Shown piece by piece: positions 14,271-19,489 of a DNA stretch of 19,489 nucleotides. Location: assembly GCA_946887045.1 (NCBI GenBank), contig CAMPKC010000070.1, positions 1 to 19,489 of the forward strand, given 5' to 3'. A model generated the notes under the pieces. That model searched no databases and was not told the DNA's origin. It was given only the letters and a program-made list of their open reading frames with translations. The first letter of the stretch is position 1. Each line of letters starts with the position of its first letter. This DNA comes from an uncultured Sphingobacteriaceae bacterium (GTDB lineage Bacteria; Bacteroidota; Bacteroidia; Sphingobacteriales; Sphingobacteriaceae). Made by a program: the position numbers and the translations under genes.

Positions 14271-17200
14271 ATGCACATATTTACAAAAGCGATCACACGA
14301 GTACTCCTTCCGGGATTGATCCTTGGGATTAGCTCTCTTGATGTGAAAGCAAGACAGCAGGATTCTCTGACTACTGCAGTTCAAGATTCTATCCGTACTT
14401 CGGATGCAAAGAAATTAAAAGTCACCGGAACAGTAACAGACGCCTCAACCGGTAAGCCATTAGATGGAATTAGCGTGAGCGTGGAGGGTTACTCCGCTGC
14501 TATAACCAGCGCAAATGGTACTTTCACGGTCTCTGTTCCTCATTACAATTCGGTTTTAGTGCTTTCCGGATTCGGTTTCGCTACTAAGGAGGTTCCGTTA
14601 AAGGGCCGTACCAGCATTAGCGCAAGTCTTTATAATCAGGGCTATAATACCATGTCGAGTAATGTGCGCCTTCCGTTTACCGGCAAGTTTAATAGCCGCG
14701 TAGCCGGGGCGGTAGAGGGTATCGAAGTTAACGACAGGTGGCAAAGAAACAGCGAGACTGCTGATACTTATCTGCAGGGCCGCGTAGCGGGTTTAAATAC
14801 CGTGCGCCGTTCAGGAACCCCTGGTATAGGTGCAAACTTAAACCTTCGGGGCTATAGCTCTCTGTACACTACCAATCAGCCTTTAATCATTGTCGACGGA
14901 ATTATCTACGACAATACAGATTATGGTATTTCGTTAATAGCGGGCCACGTGGATAACCCGATTGCCAATCTTGATCTGAAAGATATCGACGGTATCACTG
15001 TAATTAAAGATGCAACAGCTAGTACCTATGGAACCCGCGCTGGTAACGGTGTTATATTAATTACCACAAATAAATCTCAGGAGCAGGCAACTTCAATTGA
15101 CTTTTCTGCCTACGGAGGCATAAATTCAGCCCCTTCTTCATTGCCTGTGATGGGTGCCAATGATTATCGTACCTATCTTTCAGATGGTTTTTATTCCTAC
15201 TACAGAACTCTTGGTTATAGCGAGCTACAGGCGCAGTCAATGACCAGTAGTCGTCCCTTCATGGACACTCAGAATTCAAATTATTATCAGTTTAATAATC
15301 AAACCGACTGGCAGAGTAAAGTGATGAATACCAGTTACAATCAAAATTATTATTTGAGAGTAACGGGAGGCGATAATATTGCGACTTATGGTCTATCGGT
15401 GGGTTACCTGAACAATAAAGGTATTACCAATAACACGGGTATGGAGCGATATCAAACACGTTTCAACGCGAATTTGAACTTGTCTACAAAATTGAAAGGA
15501 AATGCAAATCTTTCATTTGTATCAAATTCTCATGAGTTAAGAGATCAGGGGACCGCTTACAAAACAAACCCAATTTATTTGGCGCTTGCGAAATCTCCTT
15601 TTCTTTCATCGAACGTTACCTCAGCAGACGGGACAGTTTCTCCAAATCTGGAGGATGTAGATGTTTTTAATCGGAGCAATCCATCTGCTTTGGTAGAGAA
15701 TATGATTGGAACTAACAAAAACTATCGCTTTATGGGTTCATTTGGTTTCGATTATGACATCAATAAAGCGCTTAAGTTCCATGTTTTAGCAGGAATAACG
15801 TTTAGCAAAGTGCGCGAAAATCTGTTTATGCCGGAAAGAGGTGTGGTTGCAGACACGCTGATGCAAGCCGTAGCCGTAAATCGTTCCGGATCGAATGTCG
15901 AGCGCCTCTATGGTATGTTTACCGATACCAGGTTGTCATACACCAAAAACTTCAACTTTGTCCATAACCTAACTACAAATGTTGGTTTCCGCTTTAATGA
16001 TAATAAAATGGAAACGGATTACGGCTTAGGATATAATTCTGCGACAGACGATTATGTTACAGTAGGACAAACTGATGCTGCACTAAGAAAAATAAGCGGT
16101 CAGAATGGTAACTGGCGCTGGCTGAATATGTACGCTAATGCCGACTACTCATTCCTTACGAAATACTTCCTTTCATTTAATATGGCGGTAGATGGTTCAT
16201 CAAGGTTTGGTAGAGATGCTGCGCAAGGCTTAAACATCAATGGATATAAGTTTGCTGTAATGCCATCAATTGCTGCAGCCTGGCTGATATCATCAGAAGA
16301 TTTTATGGCGAACTCAAAAATAGATGTTCTCAAACTTAGAGCTAGCTATGGCAGAGTTGGTAATGATGATATCGGAAATTATAGTGCAAAACAGTTTTAT
16401 GTTTCTCAAAGCTTCTTTGATACACAGGGTTTAGTTAGAGGAAACGTGCCTAATACTGCCTTGCAATGGGAAAACGTAACCAAATTTAATTCAGGTATTG
16501 ATGCGTCTTTCTTAAAAGAAAGATTAAATGTTACATTGGATGCCTTCCATAATAAAACTACCAATATGTTGGTTTTGGAACCGGTTAGTAATATCACTGG
16601 TTTCGATTTCGGTTTCACAAACAATGGCTCCATGAGCTCGCGTGGAGTAGAGCTGGGGCTGAACGGCCGTTTGCTGAACAAGTCCGTTAAATGGGATATG
16701 GGAATAAACTTCTCAAACTATAAAACAGAAATATTATCAATTCCTGGCGACAGAATCCTTAATAATTTCGCTGGTGCCACTATTCTGACACAAAAAGGAA
16801 TGGACGCGAACTTGTTTTATGGATACAAAACCAACGGTGTATACTCATCAACAGCAGAGGTAACTGCTGCAAATGTCCAGAACAGAAGATCTGACGGAAC
16901 CATTACTCAATTCCAACCCGGAGATGTAAAGTTTGTTGATCTGAATGACGATGGATATATTGATGCAGATGATCGCCAGGTGATCGGTAACCCAAATCCG
17001 AAGTTCAGAGGAATGTTCAGTAATGTGCTGTCGTATAAGCGCTTCTCTTTCGATGCCATATTTACATTCACCGGCGGAAACGATATCTATAACTCTGTAA
17101 GGAGAAACCTTGAGTCTATGAGCGGTACTCAAAATCAAACCTTGAAAATGTTGAACAGATGGAAAACTGAAGGCCAGGTAACAGACGTTCCCCGTGCTTC

Positions 17201-17486
17201 ATTTGGCGACCCTAATGAGAATGCTCGTTTTTCGGATAGATGGATAGAGGATGGCTCTTATCTTCGCTTAAGAACAATTTCTGTAGCCTACGATGTGCCC
17301 GTTAAAAACGTAGGTATTAAGTCTGCGCGTGTTTATTTAACAGGCAACAATATATTTACCATAAGCAACTATTTAGGCTACGACCCTGAGTTCAGCGCAA
17401 CCAGCAGCATCTTTTCACAGGGTGTCGACACTGGTTTGGAACCTCAGTTCCGTACGGTTCAGGTAGGTGTTAGAATCGGGTTATAA
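14271..17486 (+). CDS. SusC/RagA-family TonB-dependent outer-membrane importer (pair 2)
   Basis: A 1071-residue barrel, clearly diverged from the first SusC. The signal peptide probably ends after DVKA27. A CarboxypepD_reg-like domain follows (about 48-120: VTGTVTDASTGKPLDGISV). The plug has TYLQGRVAGLNTVRRSG, LNLRGYSSL, PLIIVDGIIYD and the signature VIKDATASTYGTRAGNGVI (244 onward). The Ca-loop-like DLNDDGYIDADD is at 890-901. The barrel ends RTVQVGVRIGL, so its last residue is Leu rather than the usual aromatic. The segment between the N-terminal domain and the plug (about 118-150) lacks the usual (D/E)xVVVTGY-type TonB box; it reads LYNQGYNTMSSNVRLPF instead. The partner SusD gene starts 5 nt after the stop. 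Confidence 0.94.
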   Translation: MHIFTKAITRVLLPGLILGISSLDVKARQQDSLTTAVQDSIRTSDAKKLKVTGTVTDASTGKPLDGISVSVEGYSAAITSANGTFTVSVPHYNSVLVLSGFGFATKEVPLKGRTSISASLYNQGYNTMSSNVRLPFTGKFNSRVAGAVEGIEVNDRWQRNSETADTYLQGRVAGLNTVRRSGTPGIGANLNLRGYSSLYTTNQPLIIVDGIIYDNTDYGISLIAGHVDNPIANLDLKDIDGITVIKDATASTYGTRAGNGVILITTNKSQEQATSIDFSAYGGINSAPSSLPVMGANDYRTYLSDGFYSYYRTLGYSELQAQSMTSSRPFMDTQNSNYYQFNNQTDWQSKVMNTSYNQNYYLRVTGGDNIATYGLSVGYLNNKGITNNTGMERYQTRFNANLNLSTKLKGNANLSFVSNSHELRDQGTAYKTNPIYLALAKSPFLSSNVTSADGTVSPNLEDVDVFNRSNPSALVENMIGTNKNYRFMGSFGFDYDINKALKFHVLAGITFSKVRENLFMPERGVVADTLMQAVAVNRSGSNVERLYGMFTDTRLSYTKNFNFVHNLTTNVGFRFNDNKMETDYGLGYNSATDDYVTVGQTDAALRKISGQNGNWRWLNMYANADYSFLTKYFLSFNMAVDGSSRFGRDAAQGLNINGYKFAVMPSIAAAWLISSEDFMANSKIDVLKLRASYGRVGNDDIGNYSAKQFYVSQSFFDTQGLVRGNVPNTALQWENVTKFNSGIDASFLKERLNVTLDAFHNKTTNMLVLEPVSNITGFDFGFTNNGSMSSRGVELGLNGRLLNKSVKWDMGINFSNYKTEILSIPGDRILNNFAGATILTQKGMDANLFYGYKTNGVYSSTAEVTAANVQNRRSDGTITQFQPGDVKFVDLNDDGYIDADDRQVIGNPNPKFRGMFSNVLSYKRFSFDAIFTFTGGNDIYNSVRRNLESMSGTQNQTLKMLNRWKTEGQVTDVPRASFGDPNENARFSDRWIEDGSYLRLRTISVAYDVPVKNVGIKSARVYLTGNNIFTISNYLGYDPEFSATSSIFSQGVDTGLEPQFRTVQVGVRIGL

Positions 17487-17491
17487 TTGAG

Positions 17492-19258
17492 ATGAGTTTA
17501 ATAATAAAAAGTATGAAAAAAGACATAAAAAGTTTGTTCGCCGGTGTTCTTTCATTAACACTGGTGTTAAGCACGCTTTCCTGTAAAAAGATGTTTGATA
17601 TATCTCCGGAGGATGCTTTGGAGTACGACAAGAACTATCAGAATGTGAATGATGCTGACGCGGCTGTGTGGGGGATCTATGGAAAATTCGTTCAGGTTGC
17701 TGATCAGTACATGGTGCTAAACGAGCTTAGAGCAGATTTAGAAGATGTGACTCCGCGTTCTACCAAATATTTACGTGAAATTAATGAACATGCGGTTTCC
17801 GCTGAGAATCCATGGGCGGATCCAAAGCCATTTTACGAAATCATCATTAATTGCAATGACGTGCTGGCTAATTTGGATAGGATGCTTCAGGACAAACGCT
17901 TGAGTGAGGCAGATTACAACATTCGTTACTCTGAAGTAGGAGCGGTACGCACCTGGGTATACCTGCAGTTGGGCATACATTATGGTACCATTCCATATAT
18001 TACCGATCCATTGGCAAGTATTAAGGACGTTCAGGACGAATCTAAATATCCGCGAATTCCGTTTGACCAATTGTTAACCAATCTTGTTCAATTTGCCGAG
18101 GCACTTCCGAATAAAGACCCGATAGTTTCGGGCTCATTATACAGAACTTTAGATGGTAACAATACCCGGAAGATGATGGTTAATAAATACCTGTTGTTGG
18201 GTGATTTACATTTATGGAAGCAGAACTGGCAACAGGCTGCTGGTTATTATCAGAAGATGATGAACTATGCCGATATTGAGCGTCCGGCGAAAAATGACGA
18301 ACAATGGTATGAAACCTATAAAGTTAGTGCGTGGCGGTCGCAGATAGTGGGTGCTAACTGGGACGATATATTCTCGCTGGCTTACAATGAGCGCTATTCT
18401 AATTACAACATTATTTGGCAAATACCGTTCTCTAAAACGTTTGGCCCCAAGAATCCATTTATTGAACTTTATTCTGCCACAGGGGGTAATTATCAGATAA
18501 AAGCTTCAGATCTGGCCATCCAAAACTGGGAGAATCAAACTCGCATAGGAAATTCGCTTGTCGATGTAAACAGGGGTGAACAAAATAGTTACCGGTCTAA
18601 GTCACTTCCGGAGATTATAAAATTGATTCCAAATTATAATTCGCAGGAACCGTTTGAGACTGCCGGTAAATGGATCTTGTATCGTGCTCCGTTATTGCAC
18701 CTGCGTATGTCGGAGGCTGCCAACCAGGTAGGGTTGGACTCAATTTCTGATGCATTGTTAAATAGAGGAATACAAAACACGTTCCGTCCTGCTTCAGTAC
18801 CTAGCAATGTGACAAATATTATGCAAACCGTTAAGGATGTAAATTCTCCATTTTATTTTGATGCAAGAAATGGGAATGCACCTTCTTATCGTGCTCCCTG
18901 GTATAGAAATGATGGGATACGTGGATCCAATGGACTGCTTCCAGCCAAAGTCGATTCTGCTCAGTATTTTGATATGACTAACGCAGGTGAACCAGATAAA
19001 CCATTTACTGATGAAGCTGGCTTTCGAAGAGCCATGCAGGATTTGTTGCTTGAAGAAGCTGCTTTAGAGCTGGCTTTTGAAGGAAACCGCTGGCCTGATT
19101 TATTACGTACGGCATTAAGAAGAAAAGCTGTCGATCCTAATTACCTTGCTAATAAAATAGCTGCTAAATTTGAGGCTAAGGGTGACATGGCTACTGCCGG
19201 AGCAGTTCGTGCCAGGTTGGCGAACGAGGCGAATTGGTATTTACCGTTTAAATTGTAA
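17492..19258 (+). CDS. SusD/RagB-family surface lipoprotein (pair 2)
   Basis: A 588-residue lipoprotein, about 90 residues longer than the first SusD. The signal peptide ends TLSC with lipidated C31 (C24 from the alternative start), followed by KKMFDISPEDAL. ATG 17492 gives a slightly long n-region. ATG 17513 (MKKDIKSLFAG) yields a more typical lipoprotein signal and has an A-rich stretch upstream, so it is at least as likely. The N-terminal helices include VGAVRTWVYLQLGIHYGTIPY; the C-terminal region has KWILYRAPLLHLRMSEAA and LEEAALELAFEGNRWPDLLR. It ends NEANWYLPFKL, matching the remnant at the left edge of the window. Its central ~250 residues differ from the first SusD, so pair 2 probably binds a different part of the ligand or a different ligand. 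Confidence 0.94.
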   Translation: MSLIIKSMKKDIKSLFAGVLSLTLVLSTLSCKKMFDISPEDALEYDKNYQNVNDADAAVWGIYGKFVQVADQYMVLNELRADLEDVTPRSTKYLREINEHAVSAENPWADPKPFYEIIINCNDVLANLDRMLQDKRLSEADYNIRYSEVGAVRTWVYLQLGIHYGTIPYITDPLASIKDVQDESKYPRIPFDQLLTNLVQFAEALPNKDPIVSGSLYRTLDGNNTRKMMVNKYLLLGDLHLWKQNWQQAAGYYQKMMNYADIERPAKNDEQWYETYKVSAWRSQIVGANWDDIFSLAYNERYSNYNIIWQIPFSKTFGPKNPFIELYSATGGNYQIKASDLAIQNWENQTRIGNSLVDVNRGEQNSYRSKSLPEIIKLIPNYNSQEPFETAGKWILYRAPLLHLRMSEAANQVGLDSISDALLNRGIQNTFRPASVPSNVTNIMQTVKDVNSPFYFDARNGNAPSYRAPWYRNDGIRGSNGLLPAKVDSAQYFDMTNAGEPDKPFTDEAGFRRAMQDLLLEEAALELAFEGNRWPDLLRTALRRKAVDPNYLANKIAAKFEAKGDMATAGAVRARLANEANWYLPFKL

Positions 19259-19332
19259 TCAACTCTGTTGGTTTTGAGAAATTAAAGCATAAAAGCACGC
19301 TGCGGAACAATTTAGCACAGGAAATGCTATCC

Positions 19333-19398
19333 AAGCTGTTTATACATGTTCAATCTTAATGTTTATTAGGAGAACATTTATAAACAGCTTTTTTATTG
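19333..19398 (+). terminator. Operon terminator with long stem
   Basis: AAGCTGTTTATA (19333-19344) pairs with TATAAACAGCTT (19379-19390). After one C-T mismatch, ATGTTC (19346-19351) pairs with GAACAT (19372-19377), for 18 pairs in all around a 20-nt loop. TTTTATTG follows directly, giving a run of T with the end of the stem. It lies 75 nt after the last SusD stop and ends beside the stop of the converging gene. Confidence 0.8.
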
Positions 19399-19488
19399 TA
19401 ATGTAGGGGCAGGTAGATCCTGAATTAACGAATCATCATCTTTCACATCCGTAACATCGCTGTTGCAATCCCCAAAGCAGGACACAAC
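19393..19488 (-). CDS. 3' end of a convergent gene of unknown function (partial)
   Basis: On the minus strand an open frame enters from the right edge and ends with TAA at 19395-19393. The 31 visible residues include VVSCFGDCNSDVTDVKDDD and end in LIQDLPAPTLQ. The frame is uninterrupted to the edge and its composition is protein-like, with two cysteines and an acidic run. The position immediately behind the operon terminator fits a convergent gene. No family can be recognised from this fragment, and a chance open frame of 31 codons is possible. Confidence 0.45.
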   Translation of the reverse strand, partial: VVSCFGDCNSDVTDVKDDDSLIQDLPAPTLQ

Positions 19489-19489
19489 A

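Noticed and set aside
3803..19258. Recent tandem duplication of one SusCD module
   Set aside because: The two SusC and two SusD proteins differ in length and in most visible residues outside family signatures, so the pairs are old paralogues or separately acquired.
1..19489. CRISPR arrays, tRNA/rRNA genes, insertion sequences, phage or toxin-antitoxin genes
   Set aside because: No regularly spaced repeats, tRNA-like cloverleaf, transposase, integrase or terminal inverted repeats were seen on either strand.

Overview
The window comes from a Bacteroidota genome, probably a soil- or plant-type Sphingobacteriia (Pedobacter/Mucilaginibacter-like). The grounds are two SusC/SusD pairs, surface lipoproteins with Bacteroidota-style residues after the lipid cysteine, AT-rich spacers, mostly absent Shine-Dalgarno sequences, and a promoter-like TTTG-N20-TAnnTT element. 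The genus is inference.

Layout. Bases 3-41 appear to be the last codons of another SusD-family gene whose body lies left of the window; a strong hairpin terminator follows. Next comes a two-gene OmpR-type two-component system (407-2462; regulator and kinase 1 nt apart). Then there is a 307-nt spacer holding a perfect 11-bp tandem repeat (TTTAAG-N5-TTTAAG, the geometry of a PmrA/OmpR-family operator). A small orphan gene (2770-3108) and a 694-nt spacer follow. From 3803 to 19258 all seven genes are on the + strand with gaps of 5-76 nt, which looks like a single operon: FAS1 lipoprotein (742 aa), SusC-like (1089 aa), SusD-like (496 aa), FAS1 lipoprotein (604 aa), FAS1 lipoprotein (505 aa), SusC-like (1071 aa), SusD-like (588 aa). 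A long hairpin terminator closes it. The last ~97 bases hold the 3' end of a convergent minus-strand gene.

How it may work. Each SusC-like barrel with its SusD-like lid should form a TonB-energised outer-membrane importer. The three FAS1 (fasciclin) lipoproteins have export signals for the cell surface, and two carry C-terminal beta-sandwich-like modules. They are therefore plausible surface-binding partners that capture ligand or adhere to it. No glycoside hydrolase, polysaccharide lyase, sulfatase, peptidase, ECF sigma/anti-sigma pair or hybrid two-component regulator is present, so the substrate cannot be read from the window. The most interesting element is this enzyme-free operon with two different SusCD pairs and three fasciclin lipoproteins. 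Its neighbours are a PmrA-like operator and a second SusD remnant, which suggests that SusCD loci are clustered here.
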